From IMG/VR virus record IMGVR_UViG_3300031999_003535, positions 1 through 43,058 of that record: a stretch of DNA of 43,058 nucleotides, one strand, 5' to 3'. Both the position numbers and the translations under genes were made by a program. Under the pieces are notes generated by a model. That model made no database searches and was not told the origin of the DNA. It saw only the letters and a list, made by a program, of their open reading frames with translations. The stretch comes from a virus. Below, one piece after another: positions 31,402-40,274 of this stretch (its first letter is position 1; each line of letters starts with the position of its first letter).

Positions 31402-32091
31402 ATGGGCAAGCAAGAAATCGATTTCAATGACGAGGATGCGGTCCTCGCGGCGATGGCGGCGGAATTGGAGCTGGACGACCTAGCCATCGACGATGGCGGC
31501 CGGGGCTTCAGCTCGTTCGGAACGGACACGTTCTACTTCATTGAGACAAGCGGCGGACGGCGTAGCTGGGTCGTGGCGCGCGACGATGACGCCATGGAGG
31601 AACTGGCGCTGGCCGTGATCAAGCAAGACCTGGAAACACGGCCAGAGCTATTCAGCCGACACCTGATCGAGTCCAACATCAACATCGAGCGTTTGCGTCG
31701 GGATCTGGAGTCGGACACGCACAGCTCCAACTACGATTACTTCAACGACATGAGCGACAGCGAGCTGGAGAGCGAACTGGACAGATCATCTCTGGACCGA
31801 GACGACTACATCACCACGGATGACGAGGGGGACGACGAGCTGGAGCGCGACAAGCTCGTCGAGGATCTCGCCGAGGCGAAGACGGAACGGGATCTCAAAG
31901 ATCCGGTCGCCTACCTGCAAGAAATCTTAGGCGACGAGGACGGCATCAAACAGGCCGCCGAAATTGGCGGTTTCGACATCGACGCGGCAGCGCAAGAGGC
32001 TGTGGACACCGACGGCGCCATTCACTTTCTCGGCTCGTACGACGGCAACTACACGGAGCTGGGCGAGCTGCGCTACTGGCGGGTGGACTGA
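31402..32091 (+). CDS. Highly acidic protein
   Basis: 229 residues. Asp/Glu-rich throughout, with a beta-hairpin-like unit (SFGTDTFYFIETSGGRRSWVVARDDDAMEELA) and an aspartate-laden helical stretch (YFNDMSDSELESELDRSSLDRDDY). A Shine-Dalgarno-like AAGGA lies upstream. Highly acidic phage proteins can mimic DNA or neutralise host DNA-binding proteins, but there is no positive evidence here. Confidence 0.72.
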   Translation: MGKQEIDFNDEDAVLAAMAAELELDDLAIDDGGRGFSSFGTDTFYFIETSGGRRSWVVARDDDAMEELALAVIKQDLETRPELFSRHLIESNINIERLRRDLESDTHSSNYDYFNDMSDSELESELDRSSLDRDDYITTDDEGDDELERDKLVEDLAEAKTERDLKDPVAYLQEILGDEDGIKQAAEIGGFDIDAAAQEAVDTDGAIHFLGSYDGNYTELGELRYWRVD

Positions 32092-32117
32092 ACCAAGGGA
32101 AAGAAGGGAAGGAACGG

Positions 32118-32429
32118 ATGGCGAAGCAGCGTGCAGAAATCTTTGGCAGCCCCGACCGGGCGCTAACTGTGGGTGAGCCGATAGACGCGCTAGCAACGTA
32201 TCCGCGTCGGAGCCGCGTGCTGATTTGGGCGACCGCCACCAAAGATAGCGTGGCGGCCATGAACCGCATGCGGGAGAGCGGCAAGCGGCCCAAGGAGCTG
32301 ATGCCGATGCTCACCCAGGTTGTCGGGCTGATGCGGACGGGAACCAACAAAGACACGCCCGAGCTAGAAACAAGTGAGTGCCTGGAGCTGATCACCCTGC
32401 AACAAGAGCTGGACCGACGGAGCAAGTGA
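32118..32429 (+). CDS. Small helical protein preceding the SNF2 helicase
   Basis: 103 residues. A GGAAGG site lies before ATG 32118. RSRVLIWATATKDSVAAMNRMRESGKRPKELMPMLTQVV is helical and basic. The stop overlaps the helicase start (TGATG), so translation is coupled; a helicase accessory role is conceivable. Unrecognised. Confidence 0.68.
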   Translation: MAKQRAEIFGSPDRALTVGEPIDALATYPRRSRVLIWATATKDSVAAMNRMRESGKRPKELMPMLTQVVGLMRTGTNKDTPELETSECLELITLQQELDRRSK

Positions 32430-35041
32430 TGCTGCACGAACACCCCGACTACGCGCCGAACCGCTACGAGCAAGAGGGCGGCACGCAGATGCTGGCGCAG
32501 CGCTGCATCTTCTGCCAAGTGCAGGGGCGCCCCGGTATCCTGCGCGACCCGGAGAGCATCGAGCGCGGGTGCGGCCCAGTGTGCGCCGCGAAGCACGGGA
32601 TCTATACCGAGGCGGGCCCAGTGGATCAGGAGGCGTTGAAGCATGCGCTCGAAACGGCCCCAGCGCTCATGCGAGAGGCCGTCGAGGGCAAGCTCCCCGA
32701 CGCTCGTAAAGCGGTCAGCGCGGCGATCCACGCTTCGGGCCGAGCTTGGGAAACGGGAGCGGCGGACGCAGCTTCGTACGTCGGAAGTGCAATGGAACTG
32801 TCGAGCGCGCTCGGCTACCCCGGAACCTACGACGCTCTGATGAACGTCGCCATCCTGGGTGTGAAGTACGACGAGCAGGGCAACGTCATCGACAGCGGCA
32901 AGAAGCCGAAGGGGATCGTTCTCAAAGATGCCGGCCAGGGTATGTGGCAACTGGCGTTGCCGTTCCTCAAAGACAACGTGTGGCGGCCGACGCTGGAGGC
33001 GCTGAAGGCTGCCGGGATTCGCAATCGCAAGAACCAGCTAGGCAAGTGGGAGTCCCTGTTCCCTGGCACCGAGATTGGCTGGATCAGAATCCTGAACGCA
33101 ATGGTGCCGACGCTGGCCGGCGCGCTCGGCGTGATGCCCGACGGCGAAATCTTCGTCGTGCCCAACGCGCCATTGCCGCTGCCCGCGCCGCCAGCGCCAG
33201 CTCCACCCAGCGTGGGGGCAGAGAAAGCGGCCAACCCGCCCGAGCCGGGCAAGCTCGACGCCGAGGCACGCGAGGTCCAAGAGGGCGGCACGGTGTTCCT
33301 GAAGGACAAGCCGATGGTCGTGGCCTGGATCAGCAACGACCGGGTGAGAGCGATCTTGCTCACGCCCGAGGCTGCCGCCAGGTCGATGGAGGAGCTTGGC
33401 TTCCTGCATGGGAAACGCTTCGGCGGAGTCAGTGTCGGCATGCGCGAGGTGAAGACCACGCCGGTCACTCAGGCCGAGGTCGCAAGGGTCGAAGAAAAGA
33501 CCGCGGAGCCCATGCCGCCGCCAGCGCCCGATTTTGAGCTGCCCGAGGGCTTGCACCCGTGGCAGCGCGACGGAGCGATTTGGCTCCGCCAGCGCAAGGC
33601 CGGCATTTTGGCGTTCGAGCAGGGCGTCGGCAAGACGGCTACAGCCATCTGCGCTGCGCAGACGCCGATGCTGGTTGTGTGCAACAAGTCGCTGCGGGTC
33701 AACTGGCAGCGCGAGATCAGCAAGCTCTGGCGCCCCGACCTGGCGGTCTACACGATCAGCACGGGCGCCAAGCGCGACCTGGCGAGCTTCAGCGCGGCTG
33801 ACGTCGTGATCGTGAACTACGACATCGTGCACAAGCTCATCGACGACTTCGCCGAAAAGGGCTTTCGCACGATCATCTGCGACGAGTCACAGAAGCTCAA
33901 GGATTTCAAGCTCTCGTGGAAAAAGGACGATAGTGGCCGCTGGCAGCCGCGGCTCGGCGGTTCGCGGCGCGCACAGTCGATCTGGGAAATCGCCCAGCCC
34001 ATCGAGTACCGCTTTATGCTTTCTGGCACGCCGATGGACAACGGGCGTCCGCGAGAGCTGTTTGGTCAGCTCAACCTTGTGTCACCGCGGCAATTCACCA
34101 ACTTCAGGACGTTCTGCGAGTATTTCTGCGGCCCCGACGACGTGTTAGTTAAAGGCGGTCGCAAGGTCCGCACGTATGACGGCGCCACCAACACGCTGGA
34201 GCTACACGAGGCCATCCAAGGCAAGTGCTACATGCGCGTGACCAAGGACGTACTGAACCTCCCGCCCAAAGCCCGCGAGACAGTGCTGCTTTCGCTCGAT
34301 GACGTGACCGCAAAGGAATACAACGCCGCGGCGCGCGATCTGTTGAGCTACATCGAAAAGAACTATGGCTGGGCTGCCATGAACTCGGCGGCCAAAGCGG
34401 AGGCCCTTCGGCGGCTGGGAGTGCTCCGGCGGCTATGCGGAATCGGCAAGGTCGAAGCATTTGCGGAGCAGTGCCGCGACAACTGGGAAGGCTCGCACCG
34501 TCCGTTCCTGGTGTGGGCCTATCACAAAGAAGTGCAGCAAGCGTTGCTGGCCGCGTTCAAGCAGTTCACTGATTGGAAAGTCGGGTCGATTTTGGCGGAG
34601 GACAAGCCGGACGAGCAAACGCGCATGAAAACTCACTTCCAAGATGGGCTGCCAGAGTCTGCGCCGCCCGAGCAGCGCGACTACCTCGACGTACTCGTGT
34701 GCTCTCTCTCGATGGCGCGCGAAGGACACACGCTCACGCGGGCCGAGGAAGCGTATTTCATCGAACGCCTGTGGTCGCCGTTCCACTTGGAGCAGGCCGA
34801 GGATCGCATCCACCGCATCGGCACGAAAAACCAAGTGACGATTTTCTACTACGATGCGCCGGGCACGGTAGACGAAGAAATCGGCGTGATGCTGGATCGC
34901 AAGTTGCGTGCTGGCCGAGAGGTCATCGAGGGCTACACGCTGACCGATGCACAAGTAGCTGACACGTTGTTCGGCAAGACTCGGGAATTGAAACGGAACC
35001 CGAGCAAGCCGACGCAGTGTGACTGGCTCGAAGCGGAGTGA
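32429..35041 (+). CDS. SNF2-family DNA-dependent ATPase with N-terminal zinc element
   Basis: 870 residues. C26, C29, C48 and C52 (CIFC...CGPVC) form a zinc-finger-like unit. A helical region and a Pro-rich linker (about 250-270) precede the SNF2 core: Walker A FEQGVGKTATA (about 395), DESQ box CDESQK (about 484), LSGTPMDN (about 530) and AEDRIHRIGTKNQV (about 790). The usual motif I Asp-Glu is replaced by Glu-Gln. SNF2 proteins translocate on duplex DNA and remodel protein-DNA complexes; phage versions may aid replication or counter host systems. Confidence 0.92.
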   Translation: MLHEHPDYAPNRYEQEGGTQMLAQRCIFCQVQGRPGILRDPESIERGCGPVCAAKHGIYTEAGPVDQEALKHALETAPALMREAVEGKLPDARKAVSAAIHASGRAWETGAADAASYVGSAMELSSALGYPGTYDALMNVAILGVKYDEQGNVIDSGKKPKGIVLKDAGQGMWQLALPFLKDNVWRPTLEALKAAGIRNRKNQLGKWESLFPGTEIGWIRILNAMVPTLAGALGVMPDGEIFVVPNAPLPLPAPPAPAPPSVGAEKAANPPEPGKLDAEAREVQEGGTVFLKDKPMVVAWISNDRVRAILLTPEAAARSMEELGFLHGKRFGGVSVGMREVKTTPVTQAEVARVEEKTAEPMPPPAPDFELPEGLHPWQRDGAIWLRQRKAGILAFEQGVGKTATAICAAQTPMLVVCNKSLRVNWQREISKLWRPDLAVYTISTGAKRDLASFSAADVVIVNYDIVHKLIDDFAEKGFRTIICDESQKLKDFKLSWKKDDSGRWQPRLGGSRRAQSIWEIAQPIEYRFMLSGTPMDNGRPRELFGQLNLVSPRQFTNFRTFCEYFCGPDDVLVKGGRKVRTYDGATNTLELHEAIQGKCYMRVTKDVLNLPPKARETVLLSLDDVTAKEYNAAARDLLSYIEKNYGWAAMNSAAKAEALRRLGVLRRLCGIGKVEAFAEQCRDNWEGSHRPFLVWAYHKEVQQALLAAFKQFTDWKVGSILAEDKPDEQTRMKTHFQDGLPESAPPEQRDYLDVLVCSLSMAREGHTLTRAEEAYFIERLWSPFHLEQAEDRIHRIGTKNQVTIFYYDAPGTVDEEIGVMLDRKLRAGREVIEGYTLTDAQVADTLFGKTRELKRNPSKPTQCDWLEAE

Positions 35042-35077
35042 CGGTTCCGCGCACAACGGAATTGCGCTTCTGAGAAG

Positions 35078-35106
35078 TTGCCCAGCACAGAGCGCGTCGG
35101 TATGGT
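35078..35106 (+). promoter_or_regulatory. Predicted leaderless promoter of the lytic enzyme gene
   Basis: TTGCCC (35078-35083), 17 bases, TATGGT (35101-35106), 7 bases to ATG 35114. No Shine-Dalgarno site. Confidence 0.45.
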
Positions 35107-35113
35107 GCCGCGC

Positions 35114-35755
35114 ATGACAGACCCGACTTTGGTTGCTGGCATCATCGCCGCCGCGATCTCGCTTCCGGGCGTGCGCGACGAAGGACACCTCCAGGCGTAC
35201 GCAGCGGGCACCGCGTGCGCTGTCGAGGCCGCTACGTGCACAGGCGACTGGGCAACGCTCGACTTCTGTCAGCCCGTGTGGCGACGCTCGAAGCGGGAGC
35301 TGGCCGCGCTGCTCGTGGACATCGCGTGGTTCGAGTCTGGACTGATCAAGCGCATCGCCGCGGGGCGCTGTCGGCCGGAGGAGTGCGACGCGGTGAAAAT
35401 GCCCGGCGGTCGCATCCTGCATCGCGCCCGAGGCGTGTACCAGATCCAGTACACCGGAGCAGTCAGCTCGACCGAGTGGTGGGAAATGGTCGGGGTGACG
35501 GATTACAGCTTTTTCGTCGCCAGCTACGCCGCAGCGCGCATGCTCAGCGCTCACGAGCGGAGTTGCAAGAGCGTGTCCGGCGCGATTTCTGGTTTCGCAA
35601 CCGGAGGACGCTGTGGCTGGGGAGGCACGCCTAACCGCTTTGCGGTGTATCAGAAGCTGCTGATCCGGGTTTCCGCGCCGCCCATAGAGAAACCAACGTC
35701 CCCCGTCGAGGTGCCGGCTGCGGTGGCCACCTCGGAAGCGCAAAAGTTTCCCTGA
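35114..35755 (+). CDS. Lytic-transglycosylase-like cell-wall enzyme
   Basis: 213 residues from ATG 35114. AALLVDIAWFESGLIKRIAAG (E74 in WFESG, the expected catalytic Glu), ARGVYQIQYTG, and a C-terminal helix with GAISGFATGGRCGWGG fit a lysozyme-like (SLT) fold; the cysteines are probably disulfide-bonded. The N-terminus is moderately hydrophobic (LVAGIIAAAISLPGV) and may act as an export signal. Such enzymes cleave the glycan strand of peptidoglycan, either as a virion entry enzyme or for release. Confidence 0.78.
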   Translation: MTDPTLVAGIIAAAISLPGVRDEGHLQAYAAGTACAVEAATCTGDWATLDFCQPVWRRSKRELAALLVDIAWFESGLIKRIAAGRCRPEECDAVKMPGGRILHRARGVYQIQYTGAVSSTEWWEMVGVTDYSFFVASYAAARMLSAHERSCKSVSGAISGFATGGRCGWGGTPNRFAVYQKLLIRVSAPPIEKPTSPVEVPAAVATSEAQKFP

Positions 35756-35775
35756 GCTGGGGAAGCGGCTAGGCT
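35747..35775 (+). promoter_or_regulatory. Predicted leaderless promoter
   Basis: TTTCCC (35747-35752), 17 bases, TAGGCT (35770-35775), 6 bases to GTG 35782. The -35 box is weak; the -10 and its spacing to the start match the set. Confidence 0.4.
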
Positions 35776-35781
35776 TTTGGC

Positions 35782-36204
35782 GTGGCACCCGAGTTTGTGG
35801 CGCAGCCGATCAGTGAGTACGAGGGCGAATTTGCCCGGTCGGCTCCCGCGCCCGCCCAAGCTCCGGTCGCGCTCCAGCCCCAGGCGGTCCTGACCCCAGC
35901 GCTATTCACCGCGCCGGCCCCGGGAGGGGCTCCCGAGGCGACCGCGCTGCGCCGCAGAGCTGGCGTCGGCCTGCTGCTGGTCGCCGGAGCCGCCGGAGCT
36001 GGCGCCGTGCTGGCGGGGCCTTGGGGCGCCGGGGCGGGGCTACTGCTGCTGGGAGCTAGCCGCAACGTGCTGCGGGCTCACCGGCTCTGGTCAGCTCCCG
36101 AGGGTCGAGCGGAGGCGTCGCGCAGCGGCACCGTGGCGCTGGTCGGCCTCGGCGTCGGTGGCTACTGTGCCTACCGAGCCTACCAAGCGAGGAACGTGAG
36201 ATGA
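35782..36204 (+). CDS. Multi-pass membrane protein
   Basis: 140 residues from GTG 35782. A Pro/Ala-rich soluble start (20-50) is followed by hydrophobic segments at about 61-78, 80-93 and 116-131, Gly/Ala-rich, then a basic tail (YQARNVR). The ATGA overlap with the next gene ties them together. Small Gly-rich multi-pass proteins occur in the membranes of phages with a lipid layer and among holins; I make no choice. Confidence 0.72.
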   Translation: MAPEFVAQPISEYEGEFARSAPAPAQAPVALQPQAVLTPALFTAPAPGGAPEATALRRRAGVGLLLVAGAAGAGAVLAGPWGAGAGLLLLGASRNVLRAHRLWSAPEGRAEASRSGTVALVGLGVGGYCAYRAYQARNVR

Positions 36205-37058
36205 GCGATGTAGTTCTTGCTGATGCACAGTTCACCCTTGAGAGGGTGCTGCGGCCGTTCGACAATTTTGAGAACGTCTATCAAGGCCAAGAGGCGGGTG
36301 TCCCAATAGCGTTTCCCGGCGTCGTCGATGCCGACGCTGGAACGCCGGGATTCTCACCCTACCTGCTCGCCGGGCTCGAAGTGCCGCTCGGAGCAAAGGT
36401 CCAGATTTGGTTTCCGGTCGTGTCCTACGGCGGCCTGGGCACGGTAGAGCCCCCCGAAATCTTCCCGTACACGTACGGCATCCATTGGCGCATGCGCAAC
36501 GTCGCCGACTTTCGCCGTCGGCGAAAGCCATATCACATCAGCAAGCAGACCGGCGGCGCTCCAGATCCAACGGGTACTCCTGTGGGTTACAGCCCGCAGC
36601 GACTGCTGCTCCCGAGCGCGCTCGAATCCATCCTGTACCAGCAGCCTGAGCCGAGCGGCGCCCCGGCCGTCAGCAACTTGCGCGCGACGACGATCAACGT
36701 GCCGGGTGATGGGATCTTGACGAGCGCGACCGGAGCTGGCCGCCCGTTCTTGCCTCCGGGCACGCCGCCGCCGCCTGGCGGCGGTCCGCCGTTTGGACAG
36801 TTCGAGCAAGGCGTGGCGGACCCCAATTTCAGCGACCAGGCCACGCTCTCAATGTTTCGCACGTACTTCACCATCGCAAAGGGAGACGAGCTGATCATCA
36901 CAGCGTCGCGCACTGACCAGATGATTCTTGGCACCTGGGATTTCTCAGGCATCGACCAGGGGTTCTCGAATTTGTACGGCACGAACGTCGGAGGGCCGCC
37001 CCACCGGGCGTTCCCTGACATGGGCATCTATGTCTGGACGGGGAGCAACCCGTCGTGA
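36201..37058 (+). CDS. Beta-rich protein, possible virion structural protein
   Basis: 285 residues, no membrane segment or cysteines. Beta-strand-like stretches dominate (YLLAGLEVPLGAKVQIWFPVVSYGG, FRTYFTIAKGDELIITASRTDQM, TWDFSG); a Pro/Gly-rich loop (GTPPPPGGGPPFG) lies near 190-205. The mix fits a jelly-roll or adhesin-like structural protein and could be a capsid or spike protein, but no family match is visible. Placement among membrane and cell-wall genes supports a virion role only weakly. Confidence 0.75.
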   Translation: MSDVVLADAQFTLERVLRPFDNFENVYQGQEAGVPIAFPGVVDADAGTPGFSPYLLAGLEVPLGAKVQIWFPVVSYGGLGTVEPPEIFPYTYGIHWRMRNVADFRRRRKPYHISKQTGGAPDPTGTPVGYSPQRLLLPSALESILYQQPEPSGAPAVSNLRATTINVPGDGILTSATGAGRPFLPPGTPPPPGGGPPFGQFEQGVADPNFSDQATLSMFRTYFTIAKGDELIITASRTDQMILGTWDFSGIDQGFSNLYGTNVGGPPHRAFPDMGIYVWTGSNPS

Positions 37059-37068
37059 TGGGAGTGAT

Positions 37069-37419
37069 ATGGACGTTTCCACGCTCGACGCACTCGGAGC
37101 CCTAGTGGGCGCTGCCGCGGCCAGCTTCGGCGCAAGCTGGGTCGCCATCGGGCGTCCGATCAAGAAGCAGCTCGCGGAGTCATCGGAGCCCTTTGCAAAG
37201 GCCGAGTTGCTCACGCATCGAGTCGCTGCGGTTGAGACTGTCATCACCAAGCTCACCGAGCGCGTGGAGCACTACGAAGCTCGCGCGAGTCGCACGGTTA
37301 CGGATGAGGAGTTCGCGACCTACACCAACCACACGACCAAGGCCGTGCAAAACCTCACTGAAAAAGTTGGCCACGTAACGGGAGCGCTAGAAGCATGGTA
37401 TCGCCAGCCGCCAAAGTAG
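37069..37419 (+). CDS. Membrane-anchored coiled-coil protein
   Basis: 116 residues from ATG 37069 with GGAG four bases upstream. A hydrophobic N-terminal stretch (6-28) is followed by a coiled coil (LTHRVAAVETVITKLTERVEHYEARASRTV, QNLTEKVGHVTGAL). The layout recalls spanin-like or phage membrane-linked proteins, close to the holin-like gene two genes downstream. Unproven. Confidence 0.72.
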   Translation: MDVSTLDALGALVGAAAASFGASWVAIGRPIKKQLAESSEPFAKAELLTHRVAAVETVITKLTERVEHYEARASRTVTDEEFATYTNHTTKAVQNLTEKVGHVTGALEAWYRQPPK

Positions 37420-37637
37420 AGTTTCCGCTCGAAGAACCGCCGACGTACCCGGTCAAGCTATCGGGGGGCTCGGTCAAGCGTCGCATCGTGGCCGCGTTCA
37501 GCCAGCAGGTGAGCGCGGAGCACGACGCTCACCACGCGCTCGACAATCTGATCCAACTGGTGCGCCGGGTAGACTCGGTGCCACCAGTTGGAGCGAGCGC
37601 GCAACGCAGGCTCTCGCTGCTAACAGAAGAAGAGTGA
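37395..37637 (+). CDS. Small helical protein
   Basis: 80 residues from ATG 37395, overlapping the previous gene by 25 bases. A helical, His-rich centre (AEHDAHHALDNLIQLVRR) and an acidic end. No membrane segment. Unknown. Confidence 0.62.
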   Translation: MVSPAAKVEFPLEEPPTYPVKLSGGSVKRRIVAAFSQQVSAEHDAHHALDNLIQLVRRVDSVPPVGASAQRRLSLLTEEE

Positions 37638-37644
37638 GGACAGA

Positions 37645-38076
37645 ATGATCCCATGGCTTAGCCACCTGCGCGCGCAGGTAGACGCAATCGACCCGCAGCT
37701 TTGGTTTGCCGCCGTCGCCGTCGCGGTGGGCACCCTGGTGTTCGTGTGGCGCAAGCTCGCTCCGAGCACGTGGGACAAGCTACCCTCGCGCTTCAAGGTG
37801 CTGCCGGCCGCCATTGTCGGCTCATTGCTCACGGCCGGAGCTGGCGCAAATGCGCGCCACATCATCATCAATCTCGTAATTGGCGCGTTTGCGGGCCTCG
37901 CCGCGGCCGGTGGCCACGAGATGGGCGTTCGGCTACTCTCCGGCGCGGGCAACGACCGCAAGAAAGCGATCCCCAAGACGGCCGCCAAGAAGCCTGAGAA
38001 GAAGGCCGCCAAGAAAGCGGACGCCGACGACGCGCCGGAGCCCAAGAAAGACACTGAGGAGGAAGCGGACAAATGA
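37645..38076 (+). CDS. Holin-like membrane protein
   Basis: 143 residues. Three hydrophobic segments (about 18-36, 52-68, 73-90) followed by a highly charged Lys/Glu/Asp tail from about 98 (KKPEKKAAKKADADD...EEEADK). Three segments plus a charged C-terminus is the class I holin layout, though the tail is longer than usual. Cell-wall enzymes lie within 4 kb. Another membrane function is possible. Confidence 0.68.
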   Translation: MIPWLSHLRAQVDAIDPQLWFAAVAVAVGTLVFVWRKLAPSTWDKLPSRFKVLPAAIVGSLLTAGAGANARHIIINLVIGAFAGLAAAGGHEMGVRLLSGAGNDRKKAIPKTAAKKPEKKAAKKADADDAPEPKKDTEEEADK

Positions 38077-38495
38077 GCAGCGACGACTTTGCGGACATTC
38101 GAGGCGTGCTCTCCGGGTTTGGGTGTCTCGGCGGGATGGGCGCTGACGCGCATCACACCGCGCAGCAGAATCGAGCGGAGGACGGCACCGGGATCACCTA
38201 CACCGTGCCGTGCGACAACTGCGGCATCCCCAACGCGATCACAGTGAGCTGGGACGAATTCATCTACGGCCTCGCGCGCCAGGTGCCTCCGGGCTGGAAA
38301 TACGAACCGCGATTTGGAGCGATCCACCCCAACGTCGGCTGCCGGAGTTGCCGCGGCCTGTTGATGATCACGCTGACGCCCGACGAGTGCCAACGGCACC
38401 TCAAGGCCGGCGAAGCCGAGGGCAAGGTCAGCGGGCCCTACATTGCCAATGCCATGGCGACGCTGAAGGCGCGAGGGCAGGGCGTCCGAGGCTGA
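38073..38495 (+). CDS. Zinc-ribbon-like soluble protein
   Basis: 140 residues (ATGA overlap). CDNCG (47-51) and CRSCRG form two CxxC knuckles around WDEFIYGLARQVPPGWKY. The N-terminus is Gly-rich, the C-terminus helical (LKAGEAEGKVSGPYIANAMATLK). Unrecognised. Confidence 0.72.
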   Translation: MSSDDFADIRGVLSGFGCLGGMGADAHHTAQQNRAEDGTGITYTVPCDNCGIPNAITVSWDEFIYGLARQVPPGWKYEPRFGAIHPNVGCRSCRGLLMITLTPDECQRHLKAGEAEGKVSGPYIANAMATLKARGQGVRG

Positions 38496-39029
38496 GTGGG
38501 CGCCGCCGAGTGTCAAGACCTCGCGACGGAGCTGACGGCTGACGACGCTTTTCTGATCGTCGAGCCGTACTACCTCGCGGTGCAGGAGATATTCCTGGCG
38601 GCGGGGCTAATGCTGACGAAGCGCACGCGCCTGTACTGCGCGCCGTGGGTGCATGACAGCCCGCGGCACTTCGCGGCGTGCCGGGACGACGGCCGCGGCG
38701 TCGTGGTCGCGCCCGAACTGGCTGAACTGGACGAAGGCATTGTGCTGGCCGTCATGGCGCACGAACTGGGCCACGCAACGGACTTTCTTTACCCCGGACG
38801 CTACGCGCTCGGGAAAGAGCGCAAGGTGCTAGAGCGCAAGCGAGAGGACTTTACCGATGCGCAGTGGGCGCGGTGGATCAAGAGCTGGGAGAAGCGCGAC
38901 CACGACGCGACCGAGATGACCGCCGACGCCATCGCCGAGGCGGTCACGGGACATCGCATCGGCTACGTCGGCCCGTGCCAGCTCCAGTGCTTCGACGCGG
39001 GCAAAGCTCGGCCGCAGGGGCTGCGGTGA
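38496..39029 (+). CDS. Zinc metallopeptidase-like protein (HExxH)
   Basis: 177 residues from GTG 38496, directly after the upstream stop. AVMAHELGHATDF has the HExxH motif (H89, E90, H93), and E140 or D144 (DATEMTADAIAEAV) may be the third zinc ligand. It lacks a signal peptide. The fold resembles small gluzincin/M78-like peptidases; substrate unknown. Next to the zinc-ribbon gene and ahead of the M23-like gene. Confidence 0.78.
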   Translation: MGAAECQDLATELTADDAFLIVEPYYLAVQEIFLAAGLMLTKRTRLYCAPWVHDSPRHFAACRDDGRGVVVAPELAELDEGIVLAVMAHELGHATDFLYPGRYALGKERKVLERKREDFTDAQWARWIKSWEKRDHDATEMTADAIAEAVTGHRIGYVGPCQLQCFDAGKARPQGLR

Positions 39030-39047
39030 AGACGCGGCACCGGAAAG

Positions 39048-39077
39048 TTGACCCTCCACAACCCGGCACCGTAGCCT
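39048..39077 (+). promoter_or_regulatory. Predicted leaderless promoter of the M23-like gene
   Basis: TTGACC (39048-39053), 18 bases, TAGCCT (39072-39077), 7 bases to ATG 39085. One of the two closest matches to the shared form. Confidence 0.55.
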
Positions 39078-39084
39078 CTGACGC

Positions 39085-39693
39085 ATGTCCTTTCCCGTCG
39101 CCGCGCTCACTTGGGGCGTGTTGGGTTCCGCAGCTCTGTTCCGCGCGCTCTACCACCCGGCGCGTGCCGTGGTCGCTGACGGCTTCGCGGTGCGGTGCGC
39201 CGGAGGCACGCCATGCGTGAACGGCATGACCATCGACTCGTTTTTGGGCAAGGGGCCGGTCTACGCCGGCTCTAGCGGCACGGTGTTCCGCACGACCGCG
39301 AACACCGTCTGCCTCGCGTCCGGCATCGAGCCCACCGTGCTGGTCTACGAGGGCGACCCGAGCAAGGGCGGCATGCAGGTGCAGGTGCAGCCGGGCGAGC
39401 GCGTCACCGTAGGGCAACAAATCGGATTGGCGGAGCGCGTGACGTTCAGCGTCTACGTGCTCTGGCGCAGCCCGGACGGCACGGTCAAAAGCATCCCCAA
39501 CGAACCTGCCGCGTGGCTCGCTACGCACGGCATGAAGGTGTCGCGCAAGCAACGCGCTGGCGGCGGAGTGGGAGCGCAATGGTGCGAGGCGGGGCGCAAG
39601 CTCACTGTGCCGCAGGACGTCGCCCAGTGCGGGCTCAAGCTCGCGGCGCCGGGCGCGTTCATGCTTTTGCCCGTCAGCGCGACGATGGAGTGA
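39085..39693 (+). CDS. Membrane-anchored barrel, M23-like without zinc ligands
   Basis: 202 residues. An N-terminal hydrophobic segment (5-20) is followed by Cys-containing FAVRCAGGTPCVNG. Residues 58-118 (VYAGSSGTVFRTTANTVCLASG...QVQPGERVTVGQQIGLAER) follow the barrel-sandwich pattern of M23 (lysostaphin-type) peptidases and lipoyl domains, but no HxxxD or HxH ligands are seen. It may be a non-catalytic wall-binding barrel. The C-terminal 80 residues are of unknown fold. Confidence 0.65.
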   Translation: MSFPVAALTWGVLGSAALFRALYHPARAVVADGFAVRCAGGTPCVNGMTIDSFLGKGPVYAGSSGTVFRTTANTVCLASGIEPTVLVYEGDPSKGGMQVQVQPGERVTVGQQIGLAERVTFSVYVLWRSPDGTVKSIPNEPAAWLATHGMKVSRKQRAGGGVGAQWCEAGRKLTVPQDVAQCGLKLAAPGAFMLLPVSATME

Positions 39694-39977
39694 TGGAGAT
39701 GAAGACGGTCGTGATCGACTCGTTCGCGCCGCTCGAAGAAGGCTGGCACGGCCGCTGGAAAGCCGAGCTGAGCGAAAAAGACTACGACGAGTTAACAAAC
39801 CTTTGTGACGAGTACGGGGTGCATCTTCTCGTCGCAGCGCTCGCGCAAATTTCCGAAGATCAAGGCTGGATGACGGCTTGGGCGGCTAAGCAAGTTGCCC
39901 AAAGAGCCGCTGACGATTTGCAGGACCAGTGGCAATCCGAAGCTGAGCTAGCAGAAGAACGACGGCGGGACCGCTAG
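39693..39977 (+). CDS. Small acidic helical protein
   Basis: 94 residues from ATG 39693 (TGATG overlap), with ATG 39699 also possible behind GGAG. Helical with LEEGWHGRWKAELSEKDYDELTNLCDEYGV and a charged end. Soluble. Unknown. Confidence 0.68.
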   Translation: MEMKTVVIDSFAPLEEGWHGRWKAELSEKDYDELTNLCDEYGVHLLVAALAQISEDQGWMTAWAAKQVAQRAADDLQDQWQSEAELAEERRRDR

Positions 39978-40274
39978 ATGGAGCACCAAAACGCCCAGCT
40001 TATGTTGGCGGGGGCCTTGGCGGTCGGCGGGTTCGTGCTGGGCAAAGCCGTCGTCGATCACGTGGTGTGGTCGCGCGCGCCCGCACGTGATCTCGACGAA
40101 GATGCGGCCACGTTCGAGGAGGCGCACTACCGCGCCGCCGGATTCCGACGCAGTAGTGAGGTGCCGAATGCCGCCCGCGACATGGCGGCTCTGGCCGCCG
40201 CACTGGTCGGGATGGGCATGCTGCTCGCCACCGTGCCGGAAACAATCGACGAGCTGAAGAAGCTGGGAGAGTAA
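39978..40274 (+). CDS. Two-pass membrane protein
   Basis: 98 residues. Hydrophobic segments at about 8-24 and 66-86; the intervening region carries an acidic stretch (RDLDEDAATFEEAHY) and a basic stretch (RRSSEVPNAARD). Immediately precedes the glucosaminidase gene, where a second lysis membrane protein would be expected, but this is inference. Confidence 0.68.
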   Translation: MEHQNAQLMLAGALAVGGFVLGKAVVDHVVWSRAPARDLDEDAATFEEAHYRAAGFRRSSEVPNAARDMAALAAALVGMGMLLATVPETIDELKKLGE

